NCBI RefSeq assembly: GCF_963678635.1
Contig: NC_087066.1
Location: 266,201 to 330,200, forward strand
DNA from: Symsagittifera roscoffensis
Taxonomy: Eukaryota > Xenacoelomorpha > Acoela > Convolutidae
DNA: 64,000 bases
Direction: 5' to 3'
Below, piece by piece: positions 48,370 through 61,690 of this stretch. The position numbers were made by a program, and so were the translations under genes. How positions within the stretch are numbered: position 1 is the stretch's first letter; each line of letters begins with the position of its first letter. The notes beneath the pieces were generated by a model that saw only the letters and a program-made list of their open reading frames with translations, was not told the DNA's origin and made no database searches.

Positions 48370-48747
48370 TTAATACATGCTCATCGACAGGGTTAGGTTG
48401 TTCCGTGTTAGTGTCGGAGTGGGTATATGTATATTGAGGGAAGAAGGGTAAAGATAATAGAAGAAAATTGGTAGTGTTTGATGGTCAGGATGATTTATAT
48501 AGTCGCGTGCTATTCCGGGTTTGGAGGGGAACGTTTGATTGGGAAGTTTTCGTTTGAAAGTTCTGTAAGCACGGTTAGTCTGGATGATGATTGAAATGTA
48601 GTTGAGGATTGGGCTAAGTAAGGGGTGTAACCTGAAGAAGGTGTAGGTATTTGTGGGTTTGATGACGTTATGGTTGAGGATGATTGATAAATTGGTAGGG
48701 TTTGAGGGTTTTGTACTTGTTGTTGCAGTGTTATTAGATTGTTTCAT
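48370..48747 (-). CDS. Small ORF at the 3' side of the retrovirus-like element
   Basis: ATG-started frame of 125 codons, Asn/Thr/Pro-rich, overlapping the previous ORF by ATGA (48744-48747), a pattern that suits coupled translation. No domain was recognised. It may be the tail of a decayed protein split by a frameshift. Confidence 0.3.
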   Translation of the reverse strand: MKQSNNTATTSTKPSNPTNLSIILNHNVIKPTNTYTFFRLHPLLSPILNYISIIIQTNRAYRTFKRKLPNQTFPSKPGIARDYINHPDHQTLPIFFYYLYPSSLNIHIPTPTLTRNNLTLSMSMY

Positions 48748-49145
48748 TCATAAGATATTTGTGTGTTATTTGGGGAATTGTTGTTGGAACGTTCATTTGT
48801 AAAAGGGGAATATGTTGGTGTCACATTGGAAACATGAGAGAGAGTAGAGAAGGATTCACTTTGGGCTTGGGAGTGGATGGATCGAAAGGAGGGTTGAGAA
48901 AAGGTAGAAGGGCTGGGTTCTGAAATTGAGAATTCATCAGGGGTTTCTAAGTCTGAATTGTCTAATTGGTAAATTGTGTGAAAAACTGTGATGTCTGAGT
49001 TAGCATCAGAAAACATGCCAGATGATGTTTTAATGTGGGTTGAATCAAGTTGCGGGAAAGCAAAAAGTGGAATGCTGGGAATTTGGTTTTGGAGATTGGC
49101 TGGAGGGGAAATAGAGCGGTGAAGGGATCCAACTTGGCGGCTCAT
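48744..49145 (-). CDS. Ser/Pro-rich ORF of the retrovirus-like element
   Basis: ATG-started, 133 codons, rich in Ser, Pro, Thr and Asn, without membrane segment or zinc motif. It is the last sizeable ORF before the left inverted arm on the coding (minus) strand, after the env-like region. It may be an accessory protein or a disordered tail. The function is unknown. Confidence 0.35.
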   Translation of the reverse strand: MSRQVGSLHRSISPPANLQNQIPSIPLFAFPQLDSTHIKTSSGMFSDANSDITVFHTIYQLDNSDLETPDEFSISEPSPSTFSQPSFRSIHSQAQSESFSTLSHVSNVTPTYSPFTNERSNNNSPNNTQISYE

Positions 49146-49920
49146 CGTGGGCTAAACAAATGGTTGTTTTGAGATTGAAAATTTGTAGCATGGGGCTGTT
49201 CGATTATTTGTTCATTTGTATTTTCACTTTGGGATTGTTGGTTTACTATATGTGAATTGGGCTTTGTATATAATTAGGCCTTGAACTTGTAATATTTGTG
49301 AGTGCTAAATTTCTAAAATTTCGTGGTTCTAGTGACAGTGGGTGATTATGATGTAACCTTGGTAATTGTGGTGCTGTTGGTGATGCGTTTGTATTGTGTT
49401 GTGATTCGTCATACGTATTTGGTGTAGTGTATATATTTTTTGTATTTTATTCTTTTGTTTGTGCGTCTAAAAGTAATTTGTTTATTGATGTAGAAAAAAT
49501 TCCGAAAAATCCTGCAAAAAGTCTACGTGCTACGCTTGCTTGTCGGTTTACTTGTGTATGTTTTGCGCATGTGTTATAGATTCCTTTCAATTGAGAGAAA
49601 AGATAAAATTAAACATTACGTATGATATAGTCAACCTTTCTAAGATGTAATAGGGCCATCCTAGAGAGGCAAGAATTCGTTTTTCAGATTTAAAAAACTA
49701 AAAATATTGATTGATGATATATCCTGTGGTCGATATTTTTCGCCAATTAATTATACGTTATCTTAAATTTCTTTAAAATATCAGCTGTAATCTTGTGCGT
49801 AGATGTCTGAAAATCCTGCGGTTTCTGCAGGTTTGCGTGAGTTTTGATCTATTGATTGTCATTAAATTGTGTCCATTTTTGTAAGTAGTTCTTGAAATTG
49901 TTGTGTACGAATGTGGTGTT

Positions 49921-52900
49921 TTATGTCTGATTTAGAGTAAATACCGATTGATTGTAAATCAAAATTCGGGTTGAGGTCAATGGCTCTAATACTTTAAGGT
50001 GAAAATTTTTCAATGGTTGCATTAATGTTGGATATGGTGTGAATAGATAGTATTTGTCTTCGTCGGGGTTTAATTGTACAACATTGTGGCTATTTTTTGA
50101 TCCACATGGGACTGCTGTATCCCAAAAATAAGTTCTTCGTGAGAGAGTATCAACAAAATGTACTTTATTATGGTAGAATATTGGCGTTCTTTTACACCAT
50201 CTCTTATTTTCAAAAACATACAAAGGTGATATTTTTAGTGCAAGTGTAAAAGCATAAAATGTTTCCTTCAAATTCAAGGAAATTGGATTTATTTTTGGAT
50301 AATAAATATCCTGCATATGTTATTATTAGAACTGCTAGTGCGAGTGGTTGTAGAATCTGCGTTCTTTCGATTTCACATGGTTGGTGTAGTGTTTCTAGTT
50401 CTGATATTGACATTTCTTGAAAAATTCGACTTATCGTGTAATCTAATTGCATGTCTAAGTGTATGTCATAATGAATTGCGCCAAAGTATGTGCTGTTCAT
50501 GAGTGATTGTTCCTGTAAACGTCTACTTTCTCTCTGTCTTGTGGTTTTAACTTTCCCCCGGTTCTTCCTGCATTCTTTTGAATTTTTACTGAGACGTATG
50601 AGTTCTCGTCAGTAAATGAGTGATGTGTTGCTATTTGGTGTTTAATTAAATTTCCTGTTTTCATGTCGAAATCGTTTTCGTATTCGACAAGAATTTCCGA
50701 AAATTGTGTTTTGTAAAGTGGTTTGTTGTATTTACATGCAAGATCTGTTTCTGGGTATAATTGGAAATGTGTCAATTTGTTCTCTATATTGTGGATGTTA
50801 CTAAATTTATAATTACTTTGTCTATTTTGGTCAGGGTTGACATTTTCAAATGGGATTGATTCGATAAAATATTTTTGTTGAAATTTTATCATTCTTGCGT
50901 GTTTTTTGCTACTTGAAAAATTGTACACGTTTCTTCAGGAAACCATACAATGGTTGCTTGTGTACGGGTTGCAGAATCGCAATATCCTCGGTAGTTTTTT
51001 CAAGGTAGTCTGAATCCTTGATAAAACATGGTGTCATCTTTTAAATCACGTGTAAATTGTACTTTTTCAAGTTGTTTTTTCCAATCGAAAAACATTATTT
51101 CTTGGTATCCTCTATTTTTTGTATCTGCGTTGCAGTTTGAAGGATTATTTATTCCATTGTGTGGTATCCAAATCTTATCTTGGATATTTTATGTTATTCT
51201 TCCGTGTGCTCCGTGGAAGGAAAATTTGCTATCAAGTCATACATGACCTTGGTGTTTTTCTTTTCGGCTTGATGTGCTGAGTCAGGAAAAACTTGAAAAT
51301 TTACAAGTTTTCTGTTTGTGCCTATATTTGGCGTGAGGTTTAGTGTTTCAAGTTCATTTTTGCAATCTTCAGTGCTGAGGTATAAAAATCTTTCGATGTT
51401 GCTTTGGTAGAAAGATTCGTGGTCTAATCTGTTTTTATTACTATCTGAGACTTGCGAACAAAGTACTTTCTTTTCGGAAAATGTTGCTGTGAATTTTTAT
51501 CATGTTAGTGTTTTTGCTCGAGATTTTGAGTATAATGTAGCTATTGTATTCGTGGTTTCTATAGCTTGTGGTTCGGATTCACATTAAGTTACTTGAAATA
51601 TAGCTTATTTATGTAGTCTTTATTGTTCGTTTTCTTCACAATCGTAGTGTGTTACAAGTAAATGCTGAGGTCTTGTGCGAGGAGAAGGATTTTGATTTGG
51701 TTTGGAAAAAATAAGAAAAGAAGGTGTTGAAATGTGAGTGTTTTTAGAATATACATGTGTATGATAATCCTGAATATGGGTTATAAAAAATTATGTATCC
51801 GATTATCTTTTTAGTATATCTATCTATTTATATAATATTACTGTTGTTATAAATTGGGGAGGTAAAGATTGAGCTGTCTTATTCGGAGGGGCTAATGGAA
51901 ATGGGTGTTGATTGATATCATTTAGTCTTTCTGTAATTTCGAATTATAGTGTGAGACTATTTTTTGAAATATTTGGATTTTTTGTTCCTGTATATCTTTG
52001 TGGATATCTTGTCTATATTGTAATCTATTTAGTGCCCGGTTGGGTAATCTGCTACTTTCTTGATGTTGACCAAATAATGGTGGAGGTGCTACGAATGTAA
52101 TCCAATCTAATCGTAGGGGGTATTATTAAATGATTGTTCTTGATATCGAGCGTCGCGATTTGTAGGAAAATTTAGGGGGAAAAAGAGTTGGTGATATTTG
52201 ACTTAAAGAAGATGTTGAGAGAAGTGAAAGTGTTTCTGGCAATATTGATAGTGTTGTATCAGATGAAACGTCAATTGCGCCCACTACTAAATTTGGTTCA
52301 CCTGGACTGTAGGTGTTACCCCATTTGGAAGACGTTCTGTAATTACTGGGGGATTAAAAGGGTTTTCTCGAATTTGTTCTGATATGGGAGTTGAACCTAA
52401 GTAGACTGATCGAACATTTGAAGTGCATTGTTGTGGAGCAATTGAGGGAGTATCTGCTAATGTGCTACTAGAAAGGTCTAAAGGATTTGGTGTTGGTGAT
52501 TGAGGTATATTAAAATGAACTCTGGGATTTTGAAAATTTCTGTTCAGTCTCGGATGTATGATTTGTCTTTTTATTTCAAGTGTACTTTGATTTTGGCTAA
52601 TGTGTCTTACTCTACTAAGATCTTGTTGTAGAGGGGGTATATGTTATATGTTGGTTCGTTTTGTGGTTCACTCAAAGTTGCGTGGCGAACAATTGGTTCT
52701 AATGGTTCAGATAATCGTGCCTGCCTTTCTTCAAAGGTATATGGATTATCTTGGAAAGAAATGCGTGTTGATGATTGGGGACTTTGGGTATTTCTTGCGT
52801 TTGATGGAAATCCTTGGGATGAGGTCGGTGGGGACTGGTGTGGGGGTTGTTGATTATCAATTTTGGAAAAATTTTCAGTGTTGAATTTTTTCGAAGAAAT

Positions 52901-52999
52901 TTTATGTTTACTATAATATTGTTCAATGAAAAGAAATAAAAGAATGGTTGCTAAAGTGAATGTGTTGATTGCCTTTTTTATACATTTGCATATTGTCAT
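49921..52999 (-). pseudogene. Broken env-like region of the retrovirus-like element
   Basis: A series of minus frames in different phases: 52607-52999 (ATG, hydrophobic segment INTFTLATILLFLFI near the N-terminus followed by a Pro/Ser-rich tail), 50497-50928, 50210-50500 and 49921-50316. The last pieces carry scattered Cys, aromatic and Asn residues typical of an extracellular protein (for example WDTAVPCGS). Position after the integrase and before the 3' end fits an envelope gene. Stops and frameshifts break it throughout. No fusion peptide or furin site can be pointed to with confidence. Envelope identity is inferred from position and composition, not from a recognised domain. Confidence 0.4.
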
Positions 53000-54830
53000 T
53001 ATGAGGGATGTTTGAATGTGAGAAAAATTGTGAATAGTAGAAAAGTATCAGTTCTACTAAATATGATTCGAAACATTGGAACATAGGAGGTTATCCAGGA
53101 TTTTGAGAATTTGTATATATATTCCGAAAAAGAAAAAGAAACTTGGAAAAAGCTTGCAAAAAGTTATTAAAAGAATTATCAAAGTTTCTAAAGCATCAGC
53201 CAAAAATGTTACAAAAAATTTTAGAAAATTAGAAAGTTTTATAAGAAAGATTGAAAAAATTTGTTTGAGTTTATCGACTGTCGCAGAAAGAAGCGTTCAA
53301 GAATTGATTCGTTTTGTCGAAATACTTTTTAATTTTTGGGGGCTAAATTCAAATGTGACCGGATTATTTATTGATTTTTTGACAAGCGGGTTGAGTTTTG
53401 TCAAACATTGTTGAGGAGTTATTTTATGGTGTCGGGGAGATCTTCTTGGTTTTGTTTTTATTTATGGGATGATTGACGGAATTCAAGAAATTTTTGTACT
53501 TTAGGCTAAATGATCATGTGCTTTTTGCTCTTTAGGCTTATTTAATATTTTTGCTTGGAGGGTTTTTGAGGCTTGGGTTGGGTAAATTTTGTTGATCTTT
53601 GTACTACTTGATAGCAGAGGGTTGTAATATTGAGATTGTGTTTACTTTAGTTGTCATTTTTTAGCGGTTTGCTTGTTTTTGACCTCGAGGTCTTGAAATT
53701 ATAGCTATAGTTATGCTTGGAGGTTAATATTTGTCGGCTAATAAAGTCGTGTTGTCTTACGTAAGGTGATGATTCGCAAAGATTTTTTTTGGCTGATTTT
53801 AAACTAGATTTGTTGAAGTGTTTTTCATTATGTTATTGTGAAAATGTATAGCTTCAAAAAGATTGGAAAGAAGTTCCAAGTATTAATTAAAATTAAATTT
53901 GTTTTTGAATTTCAACTTTTCATTAAAATTTTAGTTTGTGGAATGAATGTTTTATAGTTTTTTCGTGGTTGAGTCGTGATGATTCTCTTTTTGATTCTGT
54001 GGTAGAATCTTTTCTATCATTTTCCTGTTTTTTCTTTCTTTTTGAGATGTTTTTGTCTCTGGTTTAGATGTTTGGTGAACTAATTTTTTTTGTTGGCTTG
54101 TTTTTGGAATTTTTTTTCTGTCAGTAATTTGATTTTGTTCAATATCTGAAAAGTTTTGAATAATTTTTAAACCTGTGAAAGAATATAATTGAGTTAATTC
54201 ACGGAGTGCGTATTCCTTTCGATAGTTGGGTGATAAGTTTTTTCGATGTTGAACAATTTTTTCTACTTGAGTCAGTAAGTTTGTATGTTACATCAGTGGG
54301 ATTATGATTTATTTGATATGGTCCTTTTCGGAGTGGTTGTAATTTTTGAAAAAAATTTTTTGTGTGGTAAAAGTTGGAGTTAAAACAAGTGTTCCAATTT
54401 TAAATCTGTTGCTGGTGTAAAATTTGATTTGGTTATTTATTTTTTGCTTTTGTTACAATTTTTTTGTTACCTTTCGATAAATTTCATTGTGTTTTTATCT
54501 CTATTTAAAACTTGGTGTGAGTACTGGAAGCTAGTTTTAAAATTTATGGACGATGAAAGTGGTCTTCATCATGAGTATGCTGTGGTAAGTTGTAACATAT
54601 TGAATCTTCATCTGGTTGACAATAACTTTGTGTATTTTTATGAGCATTTGCTGTGAAAATTTTTGGTTTTGGTGGTTTTGGTTAAATACCGTTTCTTATG
54701 GTGACATTCCTAGTGTTGTTGTGATTTGTGAATTATAGGATAAGGGGAATAATTTTAAATCTGTTGATCATTCATTCGGTGTATCGTGTATCATTTCCAT
54801 TGATGATACATTATATATATTTGTAATGAA
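53000..54830 (-). pseudogene. Decayed coding stretch between integrase and env-like region
   Basis: The minus strand keeps the A/C-rich composition of the surrounding coding sequence but is split by many stops. The part near 54100-54830 should be the integrase C-terminal region by position. The plus-strand Lys-rich frame at 53076-53414 is probably a shadow of this region. Confidence 0.35.
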
Positions 54831-54834
54831 TGGT

Positions 54835-55340
54835 TCATACCTTCGAATAATTCTTTGTCCAAGATGCATGAGATGTAGATGGCTTATGTCTGATATTATA
54901 TAAGAGGCATAGTGTGATAATTTCGTTATTGATAAATTCAGTACCAGTGTCTGCGACTAGTTTTTCGGGTAATCCGAATTGAGCTATCCAGTGTTCGTAG
55001 AGTGTTGTATATGCATAATAAGCATTACAATGGGACATTGGATTGAGTGCTACGTAATGTGCAAATGCATCAACAATGACTGTTATATATCAGTTTCTTT
55101 CTGAGGATGGTGAAACTGGTCCTTTTGTGTCAAATGAGATTCTATGGTTGAAATATACACTTTATTTTTTAAAATATTTGCTTTTGATTTGGGTAGGGTT
55201 TATTTAATTGACATTTAAAACAATCGTTGCATAATACTTTAATCCAAATTGGTGCATTTGGGATATAAAAATCATGAAAAAAAGTTGGAGTATGTCTTCT
55301 CTGATCCTGAGTGTCTTTTACTATGTAGGGTATGTGAAGT
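54835..55340 (-). pseudogene. Integrase fragment of the retrovirus-like element
   Basis: The upstream part holds an HHCC-like zinc module (two His, then CNDC). The core shows a first Asp in a VDAFAHY-type strand, broken by a stop just before it, then VADTGTEFINNEI with the second Asp. The frame diverges before the expected catalytic Glu. The enzyme cannot be functional as it stands. Confidence 0.7.
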
Positions 55341-55383
55341 CTTGAATGCTATCAACATCATAGTCAAAGTTAGACAAGGTACT

Positions 55384-55902
55384 TTAAAATCCGGTGTTTG
55401 ATATTCTAAAATATCTGTGTTTTGATTTAGAGGTATTATCGAGTTTTCTGAAATATCTAAGGAGTGTTTTGTTTTCTAAGATTGTGGTATCAGCTTTGGT
55501 TGACTCAGTTTTATATGTGTGCCATGGCTTTAGTTGTCTGATGCCTGGTTCGAGGTTTGTGTAATTTTTTTCTATTTTTGTGGAAAAATGTTTTCTACTT
55601 CTATCTTTGATAAGGGGCACTGTGTCAAGTTGGTCATGAAGATTAAAAACTTGATTAATCGTGTATTTTGAATCATTTAGTAACGGTCCTGATAAATTTA
55701 TTTTATCAGTTAAATTTTCCTTTTCTAATAAAGGAAAGGGGTACTTTTTGTGTGGTTGTTGTTTATTAAGTTTTTGTTGAGTATTATTTTTGATCCGATG
55801 TGTATATGGAATTGGCTTAAATGTAGGTGTACATAGTAAACCAACTTCAAAGTGATTGTTTTGACAAAATAAATATAGTTGAAAATGTTGTAGATTGTTC
55901 AT
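55384..55902 (-). pseudogene. Pol linker between RNase H and integrase
   Basis: 172-codon minus frame, Lys/Asn-rich, with no catalytic motif. Position between RNase H and integrase marks it as the pol connection region. Confidence 0.45.
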
Positions 55903-56117
55903 TTTTGGTTGATCTATGTCAGTTTCTACTGCATATTAACTTTCCAATTGTGGTGAAGTTTCATCTTTTGCAAGCTAGAATTTTATAATTTTTGGTATTT
56001 CAACTGTAGCTTTTTGCGTTAGTAGTTAAGGTGGTCTATTTTTACATAGAGTAACAGGTAGTGGAAGGTTTTTCCTGCTGACCATAAATGTGTGTAAGTT
56101 TGAAATTTTCATTAAAT

Positions 56118-57400
56118 TTAATTGAAATCTGTAAACTCTATATTTTGGATTTGATTTTTGTGTAAAAAGAAATATAAGAGGCTTATGATCTGTAAAAAAA
56201 CTGTTGGGTGTTTTGATCCAAGTATCAAAAATTCATATTCTGTTTGAGTATATATTATAGCTGTGCATTCTCTCATAAGAGAAGAGAGTCCTAATTCAGC
56301 TTGTGAGAATAGGCGAGAATTTGCTGATATGGAATTCATTTTATTCGTTCCATTGTGAGATTGTAGTGTTGCACCAATGCCAAAATTTGAAGCATCGCGC
56401 ATTTCATGAAATGGTTGATTTTGAGAATGTTATAGAATGGTCTTAAGTTTAAATGCATCTTATATACATATTTAATTAAGAATTTTAATATTCCGCTGAC
56501 TTCTTGGATTTTCTTTTTGTTTGTAGGTGGCTGGAGTTTTTGGATTGCATCTATGAGTGATTTCAATGGGGTTATAGTGTTTTTTCCTATAAAGTGACCA
56601 CAAAACTTTACGCGTGTTAAGAAAAAATGTGATTTGTCTGGGGCTGCTTTCATATTTTCGGTTTTTAAATTTTGATGTTACTGTTCTAGAACTGTGCACA
56701 CTTCATCTTTGGTTTGTGATTGCTTAAAAAAATCGTCTAAGTATGTAAATGCACTTTTCTTAAGTAAAAGTGGTCTAAAAATTTTATTCATAAATCCTGA
56801 GAAAGCTGCTGGTCCTATGGATATGCCACAGAATAATCTATTGAATTCGTATTGTTGATTTCCGATAACAAATTGTGTTAATCGTCATGATTGTTCATCC
56901 AGTGGCATTTGGTTATATGCACTATTCATATCTGCAGTTGTCAAAGATTTACCATTTATCTTTGTTAGGATGACTTGAATGGGTTCAATAGGCCAATTGC
57001 ATTTGGATTTATCAATGAGTGAATTGAGATGTCTAGCATCTAGAACAATTTTCAGCGATTATTTTTTGACTAGGATAATAACAGAGCTGATAAAGGTGTT
57101 TCCTTTTGGCTGTCTTTCTTTATTTGCTGGAGATTTGATTTCATATTGTTCTAGAATGTCAACAAATCGATTAACTTCGTCTTGTAAGTGGATTGGTACT
57201 TTACTTGCACTTTGCTTTTTGAAAACTGCGTCAGGTTTCAAAGGTAGATGTAGTGGTGAATTTATTTTTCCAGAGTCGAATTTAGATGTGGCATAAAATG
57301 TTGGGTATTTTAATAGTAAATCAGCTATTTTTTCAAATTCATTCTGTGTTATCTGAGAGTGTTGAAAACTGAACATTGTCAAGACTTTTTGTTGTTTTTC
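56118..57400 (-). pseudogene. Reverse transcriptase and RNase H, broken
   Basis: Pieces in order on the minus strand: RT fingers (57059-57382, with HLPLKPDAVFKKQS), a palm part near 56900 with a DMNSAYNQM motif, TYLDDFF near 56731-56746, RT connection (56336-56653), then RNase H (MRDASNFGIGATLQ, 56118-56402). At least two in-frame stops interrupt the palm-thumb region and the frames change more than once. It belongs to the Gypsy/retrovirus RT type. It differs from the other two pols in the window (YVDD in the giant element; YLDD in the second). Confidence 0.8.
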
Positions 57401-57979
57401 TGTATAGTGTGATATTTCGAATGTTGGTTTAAAATATGTTTTTTTTTGTGAAATATTCCGTATTTCTTTTTTCGTTGCTTATTATATTGTTTATTGATAA
57501 TTCTTCATCAAGAATTGTTGATTGACATTTATTTAGTAGTTGTAAAATATTATTGACTCTGTATGCTACTTCGTTTGTAGGTGAAGTAATGGCATTTGTT
57601 TCACAGTATCCTAAGAGTCCTAGAGATAATGCTATCTGGTATGGTGAATTATTTTATACGTGTAACGAAATAATATCGGAGTTTGAATGTTTCATGTATT
57701 TTATGGATGAGATTGTTATTCGAAAAAATTTTTGAATGGGTTTAAATTCAAGGTCTGACATAAAGAGATGTTGCTCATTTTGGTTTTTATCATACTGGTG
57801 AGCTTGTTTGATTGAAAAGTTATAGACATTTCCTGATAGTGGCTTCAGGTATTTTCGTTCTTGATTCTATATATGGTAAAATTTGGAGAAAAATGGTGGT
57901 TGTTTGTTTAATCTTTGAAAGAATGTTAAGGCTGTGTTTTTTATTCTTGTGTACTTGTCTTTTATATGGATTTTACTAT

Positions 57980-58342
57980 TTAAAAAATTATTGTGGGAAT
58001 ATATTTAGTTATAAACGGTATGCCAATGATATTGTGTTTTATATCTGTTATGTGGAATGTTTGTTTAAATGGTTTGTTTAAGATTTTGTTTTGTTCCATT
58101 GTTCTAGTGGAAACAAGGAAAAGTTGGTTTTTTCCATAATTAATTAATGTTGAGCCTTGTGCTGTTGCTAATTTACTGACTGTTTTCATAGGTATTAGGT
58201 TTTGGTGTAGTGTATTGATTTCATTCCAAGTGGGGATAATGATGATATTTGATTCTGCTCCTGAGTCGATTAAAAAATCAATTTCAAGGTCTGGTGGTTG
58301 AAATTTTTCTTTGAATTTTCTTAGAGAAACGGAATTGTCCAT
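57980..58342 (-). pseudogene. Retropepsin-like protease
   Basis: 120-codon minus frame with LIDSGAESNIIII, the retroviral aspartic protease active site DSGA, and a downstream NIIGIPFITKY segment that fits the family's I-G-x-x-F end motif. The domain itself is open. The neighbours on both sides are broken, so I treat it as part of a pseudogene. Confidence 0.75.
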
Positions 58343-61300
58343 ATTTTTTCTCTTGGTGGTTCTTTTGGTACGTTCTGGTAAAAGTTATTTGTACTTGAAC
58401 ATTGTACTTGTTCTTTTTCAGGTTCGTTTAACGTCGTTAATTCTTTTACTTTTTGTTCTGTTGGTATGTTATTACTTCTAGGTCTAGTGTAATAATCTAA
58501 AAGAAGTTTTAATCGTTTTTCATAGATATGTGATTGCAAGGGTTGTTTTGATATGGTTGATTTCGACTGTTTGAGTAGTTTTTGTTCCTTTTGTTCGAAT
58601 AGTTTATATCTATTGTACGATGAGTTTCCTGATCTATTGTTGGAATCGTGTCTATTCCTAGAGTGTGAATGGGAACTAGTATCAAACAAATATTCTGGTC
58701 TGTTCGAATTTGATCGTGAATTGTTGTTTCGATACTGATTAATTCGACTATTTGATCTTATATATCTTTTTTGTGAGAAATTACCTGATTTTCTTTTGTC
58801 TGGTGACCTTCCTCTGTAGTTAGAGTTTTAAGATGATTGGTTTCTTGAATAGTTGGAACTGTTTGGTTTTCCAGAACTATTATTACTGTGATTGCTCTTA
58901 TTTGGTAAATTTGGTCTTTCTTCATGTACTGATAAAATGATTTGTTTGGTCTTTGTACTTTTGTGGTTTACTCTGGTTGTTTTGTTGTTTTTGTCGGCAT
59001 TCAGCAATCTTCGACAATAGTGAAACCATTTTTTGAATGATGGTTTAGCTTTAAAATTTGAGTTTTTCTCGTATTTATTTAAAATTTCACTGCTTTGTTT
59101 GGATAAATCTTTATATGAATCGTGTATATTATTTATTTGTGTAGTAGTGGTTTGGATATTATTAGCGTATTGTAGTTTGAGGTTTTCTGTTTCTTCCAGT
59201 TTCATAGTGATTTCAGCTTGTTCTAGTTTATCAACTAGTTTTCTAAAACCCAAACCTGGTTCTCAAACTGAGGAAGGATGTGATGCTCTCTTTTTGATTG
59301 CTATTTTTTGCAATTGAGGTGTTTGAGTCATCATTAAAATCTCAGAGTTAGAGTCATTTTTGTGTTTTTATGATCATGAGTGTTGAGTGAATATTCTTTT
59401 TGGATTAGTGTTTCAATCCTTACTTCTAATTGTTTGATCGTTTCGTTCGGTAGTCTATGAAATTTTATGCATAAAACTCTTTAATGTTGTTTGTTCCTTT
59501 CAGAATCAAACATTTTTGAAAATTCTTGTGTGAATAAATTCCAATCTGATTTTATATCTATAGGGTGAAACTGAAAACCAGTTTTGAGCTGCGCCATCAA
59601 GTGTGGTCTGTATTAACGCTGTGCTTCTATGTATCCAGTTTTGGTGAATTTGTGTGTTTATTGGTTCAGTTCCTATATTTAAGATAAGATTTGCTGTGAC
59701 TGCATTTAAATAATCTTCTACAGAATATTCAGGATCTGTGCCTGTTAATAACATTAATGAATGTTTGATGTTATTGATGATCCACCCATTAGGTATGGAT
59801 TCATAGTCATTTGGAGTGTTTCTGCGGCCTTTGGCATTTGTGAAAAGTTTGTAAGTTGACTCTTTGTTGTTTCATGTTGTTGTAAGTAATATGGTAGCGG
59901 GATTTCATTTTGCATTTGCATTGGTTGATAAGAATTTGTACTAGAAGGTTTTGTGAATGAGAAATATTATTTTGAGATGCTAGATTTGATCTAGGTTGTC
60001 GCATATAATAATATCTGATTGGTTTACGAGGCAAGAATGGAGTCATTGGTTTTAATCAAATTGTTGATGATTTTGGTTAAATTTTCATTATCTGATGATG
60101 ATAAATTATTAGGTGTTTAGTAAGGTGTTTGATGTATATTTCTGTTTTGTTGTATATTATTTTTGTTTTGTAGAAAACGTGGATAATTTTCACTTTGTCT
60201 TGTGAAATTTAGCGGTAGTTATTAACATTTACTGAATTTGATGATGGTTGTTGAAAAATTTGTCTTTGTGGAAATAGATGATTTTGCGTGTTTACACGAG
60301 AGGCTCTAGTTGTTTGTGATCTATTTACGTAGTTATAATTATGTTCTGCAAAATTACTTCTGGTGAATGTTCTTCGTTTTTGTTATGGTTTCGTTGTTGG
60401 TCTATTTGTTTGACAATTCATTTTAGAATTTTTTGGAACAACGGAGGGTTTAACCGTAGATTGTAAGGTTAACTGTGGTATTGTTGAATTTTTAGGTCTT
60501 GGAGTTGTAAGATTTGGATGTAATGGTGAAATACTTTGTTGTGTTGTTGTTACTATTGTTTCAACTATTTCTTCTTTTACGAAATATGATGGTGTTTGAA
60601 TATCTATCTTGTTGGGTAAGATTTCTAGTTCCATTTAGGTTTTCTTGTTGTATGAAGGTTGAGTTGAAACTAATATTTCCTATTCTATCGGGTAGAAATG
60701 AATTATAGTTTCAAGGTGATGCGTCTATTGTGAGTGGATATACTTTAACAAAATCTTTTTGAATAGAAATTGTCCTAATTGCTTGACTTGGAATGCCTAT
60801 TGGTATGTTCAGAAATAGTGGACGAGATCATTCAAGGTCCCAAACATAATCTGATTTTTCTTCTAAGACAGTTTGATCGGTTGTATTTTGAGGTCTAAAG
60901 TTATCTTTGCTTGTGGAATTAAATCAACTTTATGTGTTAAAGAATCAATATTAAACCATGCTAAAAGTTTTTGTAAATCGTCTTTAACATTTTGCGAAAT
61001 TTCGTAGCTTGATAACTTTTCACGGATTGTATTTAAAAGATCGGAAAATACTGCAATTTCATTGCCTACAGTCGCATGTCTAGATGTTTGAATTGGTGAC
61101 GTTGCTTGAGGTTCTGTTTTTTTAGTATAGATAGATAACTATTTGTTATTAAAAATACACCGTTTGTGAATATTGAATTCACTCTTTGTGAGTTTTGATG
61201 TTGTATATTTTTCATGTAATATGTGAAAAGTTTTGAAAATTTTATATCTATGTCGTCTGTTTGAAGTAGATATTTACCATGAAAGTACTTGGTGAAGTAA

Positions 61301-61690
61301 TTTCTATAGTATAGATTCCATACTGTTGGGTTATACTACATATTCCTTTCAAATTTGTCTTTCGACTTTTACTTCTGTAAATTCTGTTGTACATGGACTA
61401 ATTCCTGTTTCGAATAAATTTGCGATTAAATTTTGAACAAATAGTGTTTGTCCTCTATCATCAGTGAGTGAGTTGATAAGAATTGGAAGAACGGAGTTTT
61501 CGTCTTGACTTTCTTCACTTTGATTCAATTTGTGCTTTTTGACTAAAAATGCGTAAGTTTCGATGTGTTTTATTGGTTGATTCTGATTGTATAGACGTAC
61601 TGGTTTGTTTTGTATGTCTTTTTTTTTCTTCGTTTTCCTTGTATTGATGGTTGTGATGTGTTTCTGAGTCAGAAAAATATAATTGATCAT
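58321..61690 (-). pseudogene. Gag region of the retrovirus-like element, broken
   Basis: Minus frames 61349-61690, 60383-60634, 59807-60046, 59506-59754, 58828-59253 and 58321-58689 lie in the expected order. A capsid-type helix region (NWIHRSTALIQTTLDGAAQNWF) is at 59506-59754. A coiled-coil-like stretch (KLVDKLEQAEITMKLEETEN) is at 59100-59250. An Asn/Ser/Arg-rich nucleocapsid-like tail with a degraded knuckle (FHYCRRLLNADK) follows. Upstream parts are Thr/Pro/Gln-rich. Frameshifts and stops separate all pieces. The order leads directly into the protease. Confidence 0.6.

Noticed and set aside
53076-53414. Lys-rich 112-codon plus-strand ORF as a gene
   Set aside because: Lies opposite the decayed minus-strand coding region, has low complexity and no supporting signals.
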